A program made the translations under genes and the position numbers. A stretch of 64,000 nt of DNA, from contig NZ_LT827015.1 of the NCBI RefSeq assembly GCF_900169075.1, forward strand, positions 2,372,158 to 2,436,157, read 5' to 3'. The DNA comes from Chryseobacterium phocaeense (GTDB taxonomy: Bacteria > Bacteroidota > Bacteroidia > Flavobacteriales > Weeksellaceae). Positions 26,928-36,240 of the stretch are shown here, piece by piece. The first letter of the stretch is position 1, and every line of letters starts with the position of its first letter. Below the pieces are notes generated by a model. That model searched no databases. It was not told where the DNA came from and saw nothing but the letters and a program-made list of their open reading frames with translations.

Positions 26928-28103
26928 ATGAGAACACCATTATTATCCATGAAAAGTGGCCTGGCAGCTGCTATGGTCCTTTTAACAGGCATCGTAAGTG
27001 CCCAGCAGTGGCAAATTACCGGAAACGCAGGAATCACCCCTGCCAATTACGCCGGAACCGTAGATGCGCGGGCTTTTTTCCTTAGAACTAACGGAGCATC
27101 GGCGAATCCGGGACAGGCTATCCTTAATGAAGCCGGTTCTTTCATTGTAGATGCCGTAAACAATTCCAATGTCGCCAAAGTAAAAGGAAGCATTGTGACC
27201 GGAAGTGGGAATATTCTTGGCGGAGGGGCCGGAAGCTCGCTGGTGAGCGGCTGGGAAAACGACCTAAGCAATGGCGGAGGTGCTAATGTGGTAGGCGGAC
27301 AGGCCAATGCCGTGCTGAATGGCTCAAGCAAGTCTGTTGCCCTGGGCTGGAAAAACATTATCAGAAACCACAACCAGTTTGCTTTGGGTGTAGGGATCGA
27401 CCTTAAAGATGTGTATTCCGGAGGATTCGGGATTGATCTGATGGCAACGGGAAACCGCTCTTTCGTAATCGGGGCCGGAATAGGAAGCGCAAAACTGACG
27501 AATAATATTCCACTGTCCATCATGTTCGGTCTGTCTTCCACTTCCACCATGCTGATCAAAGACAAAAGCGTAGGAATCCTCACTCTGGCACCAACAGCCA
27601 ATTTCCACACGGTAGGAACAGTAAGACACGAAAATCTGCCTACAGGAAGCGGAAATGCCCTGGTAGTAGACGCCAGCGGAAATGTAATGGTTTCCACCAC
27701 TCCACTCAGCAAAATGGGATCTGCCGATGAAACCATTCAGGAACTGGAAGACCGTATTAAAAACCTGGAAAATACAGTAGAAGAACTCAAGCAGCTGCTA
27801 CTGAATAAAAATGGTGCGTCTGCGGAACTGTCTTCATCAGACGTTGCAAGGTTATCGCAGAATGTTCCCAATCCTACCCAAAACGGAACCAGCATCAGCT
27901 ATTACGTTCCCAACCATACAAAAACAGCAAGTATTGAAGTCTACAATATTTCCGGCCAGCTGGTAAAATCCCTTCCGCTTCGTGAAAAAGGAAACGGCAC
28001 CATCTCACTGTCCGGCTCCGACCTGCCATCCGGTCATTATATTTACAAAATGACTACGGACGGAAAGGTAACCGGTTCTAAAAAAATGGTTATTAAGGAT
28101 TAG
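26928..28103 (+). CDS. T9SS-exported YadA-head-like surface protein
   Basis: A 391-aa protein with a signal peptide (about 1-25, ending IVSAQ). Residues about 75-200 are Gly/Asn/Ala-rich with short repeated turns (GSGNILGGGAG, GGGANVVGGQANAV, SKSVALGWKN) like the left-handed roll of YadA-type trimeric adhesin heads. A heptad coiled coil with IQELEDRIKNLENTVEELK lies at about 270-295. The last 75 residues form a type A T9SS sorting domain starting LSQNVPNPTQNGTS and ending in GSKKMVIKD. Likely displayed as an oligomeric stalk-and-head protein on the cell surface. Single gene with its own terminator. Confidence 0.8.
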   Translation: MRTPLLSMKSGLAAAMVLLTGIVSAQQWQITGNAGITPANYAGTVDARAFFLRTNGASANPGQAILNEAGSFIVDAVNNSNVAKVKGSIVTGSGNILGGGAGSSLVSGWENDLSNGGGANVVGGQANAVLNGSSKSVALGWKNIIRNHNQFALGVGIDLKDVYSGGFGIDLMATGNRSFVIGAGIGSAKLTNNIPLSIMFGLSSTSTMLIKDKSVGILTLAPTANFHTVGTVRHENLPTGSGNALVVDASGNVMVSTTPLSKMGSADETIQELEDRIKNLENTVEELKQLLLNKNGASAELSSSDVARLSQNVPNPTQNGTSISYYVPNHTKTASIEVYNISGQLVKSLPLREKGNGTISLSGSDLPSGHYIYKMTTDGKVTGSKKMVIKD

Positions 28104-28128
28104 ATTCTTGATATATATATTTTTCAAA

Positions 28129-28166
28129 AAACGGCTGAAGAGGGAGCTCTTTGGCTGTTTTTTGTT
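28129..28166 (+). terminator. Hairpin terminator
   Basis: Imperfect stem AACGGCTGAAGAG/CTCTTTGGCTGTT followed by a T6 run, shortly after the adhesin stop codon. Confidence 0.65.
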
Positions 28167-28199
28167 AATAATCTTGTATCTCCAAAGATCATAAAGATC

Positions 28200-30656
28200 T
28201 TAATCGATTTCTCTGTGATTCGGAGATATGTAAGATACATCTAATATCTTGAAAAATGTACTGTCCTTTTCGATTACGCTTGCTTTGATTTTTTCGATGA
28301 AAGGTTTTACCTCCGAAACTTTATTTATTTCGGAATAATCGAAAATCAATTTATCTATCCAGACCTCATCTCCTTCTTCGGTAAGTGCCAGATTATTATT
28401 AAACTCTTTTTTTAATCCTATATAAAGTGTCTTTTCACTATCAAAATAAAAGCTAATATTATAACCATCTGCTTCTTTATTTATTTCAAGGTTTTCACCC
28501 CAGAAATATGCTGAATCCTGACATTTGTGATTATGAAGCAAATTAATTCCAAACTCCTGTATCAACTGCTCAATAAGTTCATTACGATAATTATCAATCA
28601 TAACCTTACTGTACCATGCACTCGGTCTTATGACAAAAAAGTGTTTCCATAACCATTTGACTTTATTAACTCCATCATTCTGCATCCAGATATGAAAATG
28701 ATTATCTTTATAAAGATTAGTATGGGCAACCCTAAGCTTTTCATCATCTGTATCCAGTTTTGACCACTTTTTTATTGTATCAAGAATATGTGCAGCTATT
28801 AAATTTTCGTCCAGATTTAATAATCCACGAATTGCTTCCATCACTTCAGTATTTCTTCGGAGATAGGTCTTCCAGTTAATTATTGTACTGGAAAAATTGA
28901 ATGTCAATAATTTATTCCAATCTGTAAAAGATGCTAAAATGTACCTCATTATACCATGATGTTCATCTTTAAGAATTTCATTGGGTCTGTTTGCAGAAAA
29001 AAGGTATTTAAATTTTATGAATCTTTCCTCCAGAATAGAAGGAGAATCAGCTTCGTTCATAAGAACTGAGATGTTCCCCTGTAACATGCCAAAGCTTTCT
29101 GCGCTCAGGATAATTTCTTTCCAATTATTCTTTTCGTCAGATAAAAGTATAGCTTTCTGCTTTTCCTCTTTGAGCTGTATGCTATGAATATTCCTGTTAT
29201 CGTTTAGTAAATAATCAAGGTTGCCACCTGCAAGTTTCACCATTATATCAGAAGAATAGCCTGCAATCTCTCTTATGAATTGCATCGCTGCTTTATTCGC
29301 TCCTATACTTCTGATATCTGGATCAACAATAAGATTCCATACAATTCTGATCCAGTCTTTAAATGCAATAAGTTCAAAAAATTCATTATTTTCTGCGTAA
29401 ACATTTACAGCATCGAAAAGCATCCTGTCATCCATTGTAAATCTATTGTCTTTATCTTTTTTAAAGACATCCCATGAATATCCTATTTCCCAGGTAGGCT
29501 GAACATTTTCAAATACTTCGAAGCCGTGTTTGGAATAGAAATCAAGAAGTTTCTCCAGCTTCAAAATGAATTTCTTTGAAATGAGTGCTCTGTAAAATTC
29601 AAAATTAGAAAAATACATTTCTTTTTCCCTGAAAAGGAGTGATGTGTAAACTGCGTCATTCAAAAGATCCGAGGCAGTCCCTTTATATGATAAAATGTAG
29701 TCATTAATCAAAATGCGATGTATAAACCTAAAAAAATAAGGATCTATCGTCTTTTTTTCTTTGGGCTCGTTTTTAGCTTTTTTCCAGAAGAAACGGGACC
29801 ATTTGTTGTCAAATTTTACGGCAATATTATCACAGTGTAGAAGAATATCTCCGTTTTCATTTTGTATTTCATCATCAAATTCTCCACAGTTTTTAACCCA
29901 ACCTATTAAATCTGCTTTAAAATTTTCAAAGGAAGAAAGCAGTTTTCCTCTTGCATTCAATTTTATATACAAGTCATCCGTTAGCTTAAACTGATCCATG
30001 GGAAGTACATAAAAAACAATTTTATCCAGATTAACATGCAGTAAATTTTCTGGTTGAATACCGGTATATATTGTATGAATAGTCTCCAGAGTGTTCAGCA
30101 CAGCATCGATAGTAGGATCAAGCCGAAAGTAATCACTGAACCAATATGCATTTTTTATATCTTCTTTTGGGTTATCTGTAAGCGTAAATCCAGCGAGTTT
30201 CTCAAAGAATCTCCTTGATGTATCTCTTGTTTCGTAAGAGAATTTTGTAAGCATTTCATCATAATCAGAATCTGGACCACATTCTTTTTTTATTATATAC
30301 CAGTGGAGAAGAAACAATGTTGTAAGCCTTTGCTGCCCGTCTAAAGGAAGAAATACGGTTCCGTTTTTCCGATTTAAGGAGCCATATATAAAATCTAACT
30401 TCAATATTTCTCCGCTCTCAAGATGTTGAAATAATTTAATGATAAATTCTTCCCGTAAATCTTTATTAGCAACTCTTCCCTGAGCATAATCTCTTTGTAT
30501 TAAAGGAATTTTCAGCACAGAAAGAATATCGCCAGTTTCATTATCACCATCTGTTTGAGTGGTATTATAGACAGCCTCATAACAGTAATCATTTTCATTA
30601 TGTATTACTGATGTAACAGATCCTGTGAGGAAGCTCTTTAAATTGTATGTTCTCAT
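28200..30656 (-). CDS. DUF262 protein without nuclease domain (partner of next gene)
   Basis: An 818-aa cytoplasmic protein. The DUF262 N-terminal domain is shown by IPLIQRDYAQGR (50-61) and LDGQQRLTTLFLLHW (105-119), the ParB/sulfiredoxin-like NTP-binding signature of GmrS-type proteins. I find no DUF1524 HNH motif; the C-terminal 200 residues contain Trp- and Tyr-rich segments (WLWKHFFVIRPSAWYSKV) of unknown fold. It starts 2 bp after the stop of the upstream DUF262 gene. The pair is best read as a two-component restriction or defence system, by analogy with GmrSD. Confidence 0.8.
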   Translation of the reverse strand: MRTYNLKSFLTGSVTSVIHNENDYCYEAVYNTTQTDGDNETGDILSVLKIPLIQRDYAQGRVANKDLREEFIIKLFQHLESGEILKLDFIYGSLNRKNGTVFLPLDGQQRLTTLFLLHWYIIKKECGPDSDYDEMLTKFSYETRDTSRRFFEKLAGFTLTDNPKEDIKNAYWFSDYFRLDPTIDAVLNTLETIHTIYTGIQPENLLHVNLDKIVFYVLPMDQFKLTDDLYIKLNARGKLLSSFENFKADLIGWVKNCGEFDDEIQNENGDILLHCDNIAVKFDNKWSRFFWKKAKNEPKEKKTIDPYFFRFIHRILINDYILSYKGTASDLLNDAVYTSLLFREKEMYFSNFEFYRALISKKFILKLEKLLDFYSKHGFEVFENVQPTWEIGYSWDVFKKDKDNRFTMDDRMLFDAVNVYAENNEFFELIAFKDWIRIVWNLIVDPDIRSIGANKAAMQFIREIAGYSSDIMVKLAGGNLDYLLNDNRNIHSIQLKEEKQKAILLSDEKNNWKEIILSAESFGMLQGNISVLMNEADSPSILEERFIKFKYLFSANRPNEILKDEHHGIMRYILASFTDWNKLLTFNFSSTIINWKTYLRRNTEVMEAIRGLLNLDENLIAAHILDTIKKWSKLDTDDEKLRVAHTNLYKDNHFHIWMQNDGVNKVKWLWKHFFVIRPSAWYSKVMIDNYRNELIEQLIQEFGINLLHNHKCQDSAYFWGENLEINKEADGYNISFYFDSEKTLYIGLKKEFNNNLALTEEGDEVWIDKLIFDYSEINKVSEVKPFIEKIKASVIEKDSTFFKILDVSYISPNHREID

Positions 30657-30658
30657 GT

Positions 30659-32548
30659 TTACATAAATTTTTTAAGGCAATTTTCCAGTTCTCTTGTGTA
30701 TTCCCTGGCGTCTGATGCAGTCCATCTTGATTGCTTTTGTGGATATTTGGAATAATATTTCAGGAAAATATTTTTTGAGATAATCGGAATGTAAGTTCCA
30801 GCCTGATCTTCTTCTATGATACGTCTTCTTTTAGTTTTGTAAAAAGAGTTACCATAGCTCCGGTTAATAGTGCTATTCAAAGCAGTCAAATTACCAATTA
30901 TATTTTTATCGAGCAGCTGATCACCATCCCCCGCCAACTTACTATCTAATTCAACTAGAATCTGTTCTAATATAGCTTCCAACCCTGGCATTTCCGGAAC
31001 AATATTTTCCTCAAGCCATTGATGTGAAAATTTTGCGTCTTCAAAAGCTTCCGGATGTAATTCCTGTATTTTGTAATAAAGCTCAGCTTCAAAATCAAGA
31101 TAAAGATCTTTCAAGTACTGTACTCTTTCATTTTCATTCATTTCTGAAATCTCTCTTTCAGTTTTAGAATCTATGTGTTCTATATCGTAGCTGTTATCTT
31201 TATTAAGTTTAAATGGCAGTCTGTAGATCTCTTCGCCATTTCCGGATAAAGAAATTTTAATACAGGTTTCCACATTGAACAGAAAAAAAAGGTTTCTTAA
31301 TTTCTCCAGGTTTTTCGGATCATACTTCAATATGATCCGCTGATCTGCAAACCATGTTTTTGTTATATTTTTAATGCTATTGATAAGATAATCCGTAAGA
31401 TCATCTTTAGTTTCAAAAGCGGCTTCGTTATTCTTTCCGGTAAGTTTTATAATATCAAAAACCACATCTCCAGTTTTCTTTTGTCTTTCACAGTTCTTCA
31501 GGTAACCTATATAATGGTAATGCTCCGGACTATTATACCACTGAACAATCTGTTCAAAGATAAGAACAATATCATCCCATACTGATTGGATATCATTTCC
31601 TGCTTCTGTGATCCTTTCTTGAAAAAATCTGAATACTGCGCTTTTATCAGTTCCAAAATTATCGTCAAACCTCTGAAGATAAACCCCTTCATACTTAAAT
31701 CTTTCTTTTTTGAAAAGCAAGTCGAAAATATACTCTATTCTGGAGGTATAATTTTTATCTGGATTCAGAAATCCCCACAAATAAGGATCTTGGAGCTGAT
31801 TTTCTATATTCTGCCATTCTTTTGCAATAGAATATATAACTGAAATATTTATATTCGCATTTTCCTTAAGAAACAGTGCTTTGATAAGTTCTGCATTAGA
31901 CAAGGGAATCTTACCTATATTAAATCTTCTGAATACCGCTATACTATTTTCATTTTCCTCAACCTCATACCAGATCACTTTTACATTATTAATTTTATAG
32001 GAAGTAAGGAGTTTTAAAAAAGACATATGCTTGTCTTTCTTTCCATCAAACCATTTTACAATAGTATCATAAACTATTTTCATGTGAAAAAAATCTATAT
32101 CATCTTCAAGCTCTTTTTCCTTTGTTTGATCCTTCATATAGGCATTAAAATCCATTAGTATTTCTTTGCTTTTAGGTCTGACTTCATAGGTAATAGAAGG
32201 TAGTCCGAGACGTATACTTCCCGACAACTCAAAGAGAAGATAGTGCAAAAGAATTACAATAGTAGTGATCCTCTGCTGACCATCTATTACTTCATAAACA
32301 GGTTCTTCTGAAAAGTTTAACCTTTCCAGCTTTATTTTTTCCTGTAAAGATATTTTTCGCACTACTACCGGCTGCAGACAGTAAAATTCATCTTCATGCT
32401 TATTCTCCTGTTCGACAAAGCCGTTAAAATCATTAAGAAGATCATTAACCTGATCTTCGTCCCAGCGGTAACCTCTCTGATAAGACCGAATAAAAAACTG
32501 CCTGTCCAGAAGCTCCGCAACAGCTTCCAGTTTCACACCTGTGTTCAT
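30659..32548 (-). CDS. DUF262-DUF1524 protein, GmrSD-like nuclease
   Basis: A 629-aa protein with both halves of the GmrSD architecture. DUF262: FFIRSYQRGYRWDEDQV (18-34) and VIDGQQRITT (87-96). DUF1524 HNH-type nuclease at the C-terminus: SYDIEHIDSK with His458, then IGNLTALNSTIN (551-562) and GNSFYKTKRRRI (566-577). GmrSD enzymes cut modified phage DNA in an NTP-dependent way; that activity is inferred here. First gene of a two-gene operon with the nuclease-less DUF262 gene, under a palindromic operator. Confidence 0.85.
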   Translation of the reverse strand: MNTGVKLEAVAELLDRQFFIRSYQRGYRWDEDQVNDLLNDFNGFVEQENKHEDEFYCLQPVVVRKISLQEKIKLERLNFSEEPVYEVIDGQQRITTIVILLHYLLFELSGSIRLGLPSITYEVRPKSKEILMDFNAYMKDQTKEKELEDDIDFFHMKIVYDTIVKWFDGKKDKHMSFLKLLTSYKINNVKVIWYEVEENENSIAVFRRFNIGKIPLSNAELIKALFLKENANINISVIYSIAKEWQNIENQLQDPYLWGFLNPDKNYTSRIEYIFDLLFKKERFKYEGVYLQRFDDNFGTDKSAVFRFFQERITEAGNDIQSVWDDIVLIFEQIVQWYNSPEHYHYIGYLKNCERQKKTGDVVFDIIKLTGKNNEAAFETKDDLTDYLINSIKNITKTWFADQRIILKYDPKNLEKLRNLFFLFNVETCIKISLSGNGEEIYRLPFKLNKDNSYDIEHIDSKTEREISEMNENERVQYLKDLYLDFEAELYYKIQELHPEAFEDAKFSHQWLEENIVPEMPGLEAILEQILVELDSKLAGDGDQLLDKNIIGNLTALNSTINRSYGNSFYKTKRRRIIEEDQAGTYIPIISKNIFLKYYSKYPQKQSRWTASDAREYTRELENCLKKFM

Positions 32549-32970
32549 TGCTAAAATTTTGAATAATTATTTTTATCTAATGATAAAATCATATTGTTTC
32601 TGCCATACTGAGCAGAATGAATTTTGATCATGGATAAGTTTTCTCAATAATAAGAAAAATCTTTAATTCTCACTTACGGGAAAACGTAATTTTTAATCCA
32701 AATGACATTAAAATCAGAAATAAAAATTTGAACTCTCCAGATACAGACATAGTATCTTTTCACTTCAGGATAGAAAATCAATTCTCTAATAAATAAAAAA
32801 TCAAATGAGCTTCTAAACCTTTACGGAAGTAGATTCTTTTTTCAGGCTCAGCGTAAACAAACTACATATTATAAATATCAACCACAGCTATCTCTAGCTT
32901 ATGTGATTTAAATCCAATTTTTTCGTAAATTTCAACCATAAAGAAATATCATTCACAAATATTCAACATT
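32549..32970. other. Divergent intergenic region
   Basis: 422 bp of AT-rich DNA between the DUF262 operon and the sensor operon. Besides the operator at 32674-32689 it contains a lone half-site TTACGG (32821-32826) on the side of the sensor operon. No gene seen. Confidence 0.5.
32645..32689 (-). promoter_or_regulatory. Palindromic operator plus -7 element, DUF262 operon
   Basis: TTACGG-GAAA-ACGTAA (32674-32689, one mismatch in the second half-site) followed toward the gene by exactly 21 nt and TATTATTG (32652-32645), one mismatch from TAnnTTTG. The start codon is 97 nt further. Confidence 0.55.
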
Positions 32971-33675
32971 ATGGAAATTGAGAACATCTGCCATGCCATC
33001 CGGAAATGGAATACTTTAGCGGAACTGTATCAGATCGGGAATAAAGCAAGTGAACAGGAGATCCTTAATGCGCTTAACCAGGGGACGCATTTCAGTGTGA
33101 CAGGAAAGGAAATTCAGGACTGGAAAGCCAATCTGGAGCATGAAGAAGACAAGGCCATTCATGCCTATGCGGGTATGGATGAAGGCCGTCTGAAGTTTTT
33201 CCTGATTGATTCCAAAAGTGATGCAGCAGCAGATTTCAGCCATATTCTGGTGAAAGAATTCACCCGCGATTCCGTGGATCCGTGGCAGCCGTATTTCAGT
33301 GAGGCTTTGGTGGCTCCGTCCATCGATTGGGAATCGGCCATCAACCGGAATTTCCGATGGAATATGTTCGGCAGTACATGGCTGGAACTCAACAGGGAAA
33401 AACCGTTTTTCAGGCTCATCTCCATTCCTTTTTCAGATTACGAAAAACTGGGGCTTGAGGATGACCGGTCTTGCATCAGCTTCCTTGGGCTGACGACGCT
33501 TCTAAAAGACCAAAGTTCCCTTTCAGATTATCATATCGAATTCATTACCGTAAAGCATCTTGAAGTGAATGAAATGAGCAGGGAAGCTGAAGATTTCTCT
33601 ACGCCAAGGCCGCCGTTCTCCGCATCTGATCCGCAAAATTTCCAACTTCTGATCAAAAGTGATGGCATTTTATAA
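32971..33675 (+). CDS. Unknown protein, first gene of the sensor operon (234 aa)
   Basis: I do not recognise the family. The protein is soluble and acidic, without signal peptide or membrane span. The first 60 residues look helical (ASEQEILNALNQGTHF), the middle is mixed with several Trp and Phe (SVDPWQPYFSEAL, FRWNMFGSTWLEL), and the end is Pro/Ser-rich. The next gene overlaps it by 14 bases, so translation is coupled to a membrane protein and a histidine kinase. It might be an accessory or input protein of the signalling system. Confidence 0.7.
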   Translation: MEIENICHAIRKWNTLAELYQIGNKASEQEILNALNQGTHFSVTGKEIQDWKANLEHEEDKAIHAYAGMDEGRLKFFLIDSKSDAAADFSHILVKEFTRDSVDPWQPYFSEALVAPSIDWESAINRNFRWNMFGSTWLELNREKPFFRLISIPFSDYEKLGLEDDRSCISFLGLTTLLKDQSSLSDYHIEFITVKHLEVNEMSREAEDFSTPRPPFSASDPQNFQLLIKSDGIL

Positions 33676-34309
33676 CAGTCTGTCGCTTTTTCTTCAGGTG
33701 CTGATCAACGTGACGCTGCTCACCGGCCTGATCCTGTTTTTAACAACCGGAATAAAAGAAAAGTTCGTGCTGCTTCTTTTTTTCCTGGGTGAAGCAGCTT
33801 TGGAGCTCTCCGACCTTATCGGCAGACTGATGAAGCTTACTTCCTACAACGTATACAACTATTCCTTAAGCCAGTTTTTGAGCCTGATTGCGCTGACGGA
33901 AATTTACAATGCCTATTTCTTTAAGATTTCCCCTTTTGTGAGGATTCCTATCTATCTTTCCGCATTGATCCTGCTGGCCTTTAATATGGCGTACCATCAG
34001 AGCATTGAAACCCTTACTTTTTACTCAACCATGATCCCGAACCTGGTGATCTGCAGTTTTGGAGGATTTTATTTTCTTCAGGTGATCAGAAGAGGCCAGA
34101 CAGATAAAACCCTGTTTACGGTAAACGTTGCTGTATTCCTGTTCTTTTCGATCGAAACGGTGATCTCCACCACTTTCAATTTCCTGATCAACAATCATAT
34201 GGAATGGGTGGCGCCGGTATGGCTCTTCAGAGGAGTCCTTTTGCTCTGCTTTTATCTTGCTATTGTTAATCTGGGATGCCGTACCGTGAAAATCAGAATC
34301 TGGCAGTAG
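33662..34309 (+). CDS. Multi-span membrane protein, probable sensor module
   Basis: About 215 aa, almost wholly hydrophobic, with about seven predicted membrane helices and short loops. The helix number and the coupling to a kinase that has only one membrane span suggest a 7TM-type sensor supplied as a separate chain; this is inference. The ATG at 33662 is used (GTG at 33659 is in frame). Overlaps the gene before by 14 and the kinase gene after by 34 bases. Confidence 0.7.
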   Translation: MAFYNSLSLFLQVLINVTLLTGLILFLTTGIKEKFVLLLFFLGEAALELSDLIGRLMKLTSYNVYNYSLSQFLSLIALTEIYNAYFFKISPFVRIPIYLSALILLAFNMAYHQSIETLTFYSTMIPNLVICSFGGFYFLQVIRRGQTDKTLFTVNVAVFLFFSIETVISTTFNFLINNHMEWVAPVWLFRGVLLLCFYLAIVNLGCRTVKIRIWQ

Positions 34310-35031
34310 TCCTGTGGATATGGATCGGGATCGGGCTGCTCTTTTTAATGACTCTGTTTATAACCGTACTCACCTCCACGTATCTGAAAAGTATAAAAAA
34401 AAATAAAAGAAAAGTAATGCAGATGGTCAGAAATACCCAGACGGAATGCTGGGAAAACACCCTTTACATCCAGGAAAAAGACCGGGAACGCCTGGCAGAG
34501 GAACTTCATGACAATATTATCTCCAGACTGAACCTCATCCGTCTGAACAGAGCCGGTAAAAGTGCGAATGAGCTCAGCCAGGACATCAGGGTTTCCATGC
34601 AGCTGATCCGTGAGCTTTCCCACAACCTTACGCCGCCGGATCTGAATGATATTGAGCTTCCGGATCTCATTGCAGATTATCTTGAGCAGATTGAAGATAT
34701 TCCTGTTATTTTTCATCATTCCGGAAGCGGATATGGAATCAGCAGTTCGGTAAAATTAAATCTATTCAGAATTGTTCAGGAACTCATCAGCAATGTACTT
34801 AAGCATGCCGGGGCTTCAAAAGTCGAAATCCGGCTCAGAATCTCAACACAATATCTTGTTCTGACCGTGAAAGACAATGGCTGCGGCTTTAAAACAGGAA
34901 CCCGGTACGGAGGTATCGGCCTCAGGAATATCCAGTCAAGGACACAACAGATCAACGCAGTATATAAACTAAAAACCAGGCCGGAAAAAGGAACGCAATG
35001 GATGATCCTTACGGCATTTAAATCAAATTAA
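34276..35031 (+). CDS. Histidine kinase, HisKA_3 / NarX type
   Basis: A 251-aa kinase. One membrane helix spans about residues 11-34; the dimerisation/phosphoacceptor domain carries ERLAEELHDNI with His78; the ATPase domain has the N-box NVLKHAGASKVEI and the G-box VKDNGCGF, then GIGLRN. There is no sensory domain of its own, which fits the multi-span protein encoded just before being the sensor. The response regulator starts 3 bp after its stop. Confidence 0.9.
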   Translation: MPYRENQNLAVVLWIWIGIGLLFLMTLFITVLTSTYLKSIKKNKRKVMQMVRNTQTECWENTLYIQEKDRERLAEELHDNIISRLNLIRLNRAGKSANELSQDIRVSMQLIRELSHNLTPPDLNDIELPDLIADYLEQIEDIPVIFHHSGSGYGISSSVKLNLFRIVQELISNVLKHAGASKVEIRLRISTQYLVLTVKDNGCGFKTGTRYGGIGLRNIQSRTQQINAVYKLKTRPEKGTQWMILTAFKSN

Positions 35032-35034
35032 ACC

Positions 35035-35718
35035 ATGAAAGAATCTAAGAAAATAAAAATCGGGATCGTAGATGACGATCTTCTTTTTGTCCAGCTTTTA
35101 CAGGAGTACATCAACCGAGATGACCGCTACCAGACCATACTCACCTGCACGGGTGGCACTGCCTTCCTGACAGAAATAGAAACCCACAGCCCCGATATTC
35201 TGATCCTGGACCTGAGAATGACCGACGGCAGCGGCCTGGACGTACTTTCAGCATTATCCCAAACGGATACGGAAATGAAAATCATTGTCCTTTCCAGCTT
35301 TTACAGGCGCTCCTTTATGGGGCAGATGCTGAAAATGGGAGCCCATGCTTTTCTTTCCAAAGAAATTGAGCTGAGTGAGCTTCCCTTTGTAATTAATGCC
35401 GTGTATGAAAACGGCCATTATTTTTCAAATGATCAGGTAGACGTGATGAGGCACCAGCTTTCCAATAAGCTTCCTGAATTTCACGCCTTCTCCAAAGATG
35501 ACCTCACAGAAAGGGAAATTGACGTGCTGAGGCTGGTGTGCCAGCAGATGAGCACCAAAGAAATTGCAGATGCCCTGTTTATCTCCCCCAAAACCGTGGA
35601 AACCCACAAAACCAACCTGATGATCAAAACCTGCGTAAAAAATATGGCCGGTCTCGTAATTTATGCCGTACAGAACCGGATCATTAATGCAGATGAGATT
35701 GTTTTGCTGGATAAGTAG
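35035..35718 (+). CDS. LuxR/NarL-type response regulator
   Basis: A 227-aa regulator. Receiver domain at 7-125: acidic pocket VDDD, phosphoacceptor Asp59 in LILDLRM, and the conserved Lys in LSKEI. LuxR HTH at about 155-212: LTEREIDVLRLVCQQMSTKEIA, then SPKTVETHKTNL. It is the last gene of the sensor operon and is convergent with the R-body genes. It is a reasonable candidate for the palindromic operators found in this window, since LuxR-type regulators bind short inverted repeats, but no binding is shown. Confidence 0.92.
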   Translation: MKESKKIKIGIVDDDLLFVQLLQEYINRDDRYQTILTCTGGTAFLTEIETHSPDILILDLRMTDGSGLDVLSALSQTDTEMKIIVLSSFYRRSFMGQMLKMGAHAFLSKEIELSELPFVINAVYENGHYFSNDQVDVMRHQLSNKLPEFHAFSKDDLTEREIDVLRLVCQQMSTKEIADALFISPKTVETHKTNLMIKTCVKNMAGLVIYAVQNRIINADEIVLLDK

Positions 35719-35848
35719 TTACAGGTTTGAGAGTTAGAGGGTGGAAGCTTTTAGGGAGAGTTTGAGGGTCAGAGAGCCTTGGTTTTTGGGTTTTGGGATT
35801 ATAAATTGGTTCAAAATTTAATATAAAGGTCAGAAGTTATCCTTCCGG

Positions 35849-35887
35849 CCCTATTCCCTATTCCCTATTCCCTATTCCCTATTCCCT
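35849..35887. repeat. CCCTATT tandem heptamer repeat
   Basis: Five exact copies of CCCTATT (35849-35883) plus a partial CCCT, between the response regulator stop and the R-body terminator. A likely slippage-prone site. Confidence 0.9.
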
Positions 35888-35891
35888 AAAA

Positions 35892-35927
35892 CAAAAAATC
35901 AGGAAGTACACCATATGCACTCCCTGA
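35892..35927 (-). terminator. Terminator of the rebB array
   Basis: Minus-strand stem TCAGGGAGTGCA pairing with TGTACTTCCTGA (two mismatches), followed by a TTTTTTG tract, 26 bases downstream of the last rebB stop. Confidence 0.75.
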
Positions 35928-35952
35928 CTGGAATCTAAAAAACACGCTTTAC

Positions 35953-36213
35953 TTATGGATTTAAGATTTTAGCAATAGACACTGCATCTGCTATGGTATC
36001 CAAGCTGTAAATCTGGATCACACCCTGTGTGGTGGCTGCCTGGCCGAGGATATTCTGCTGGTTCTGTGCATTCACTGCATTCTCAAACATAATACCTGTA
36101 GAATGGGCAGCGGACTGATAGACGTTGCTTAAAGCCACTGCAGGAGATTCTGCTACTACTTTCACGTTCGACTGCGTTACTGCGTCTGTGATTTGTTCGT
36201 TTACTGTTGCCAT
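35953..36213 (-). CDS. rebB: RebB-family R-body protein, paralogue 5
   Basis: An 86-aa protein of the Reb family (killing-trait family, PF11747), the building block of R-bodies: coiled protein ribbons that extend abruptly, first known from Caedibacter. The core ITDAVTQSNVKVVAESPA is followed by SNVYQSAAHSTGIMFEN and a Gln/Asn-rich stretch. It is last of five tandem near-copies. Differences from its siblings are small: PAVAL for PAMAL and NILGQA for NIVTQA. Confidence 0.88.
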   Translation of the reverse strand: MATVNEQITDAVTQSNVKVVAESPAVALSNVYQSAAHSTGIMFENAVNAQNQQNILGQAATTQGVIQIYSLDTIADAVSIAKILNP

Positions 36214-36240
36214 GATAATTATTGTTTATTGGGGTTTAAA

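Noticed and set aside
27047..27736. 229-codon minus-strand frame inside the T9SS adhesin
   Set aside because: Antisense to a gene with clear domains; product is Pro/Leu-rich and unlike any family.
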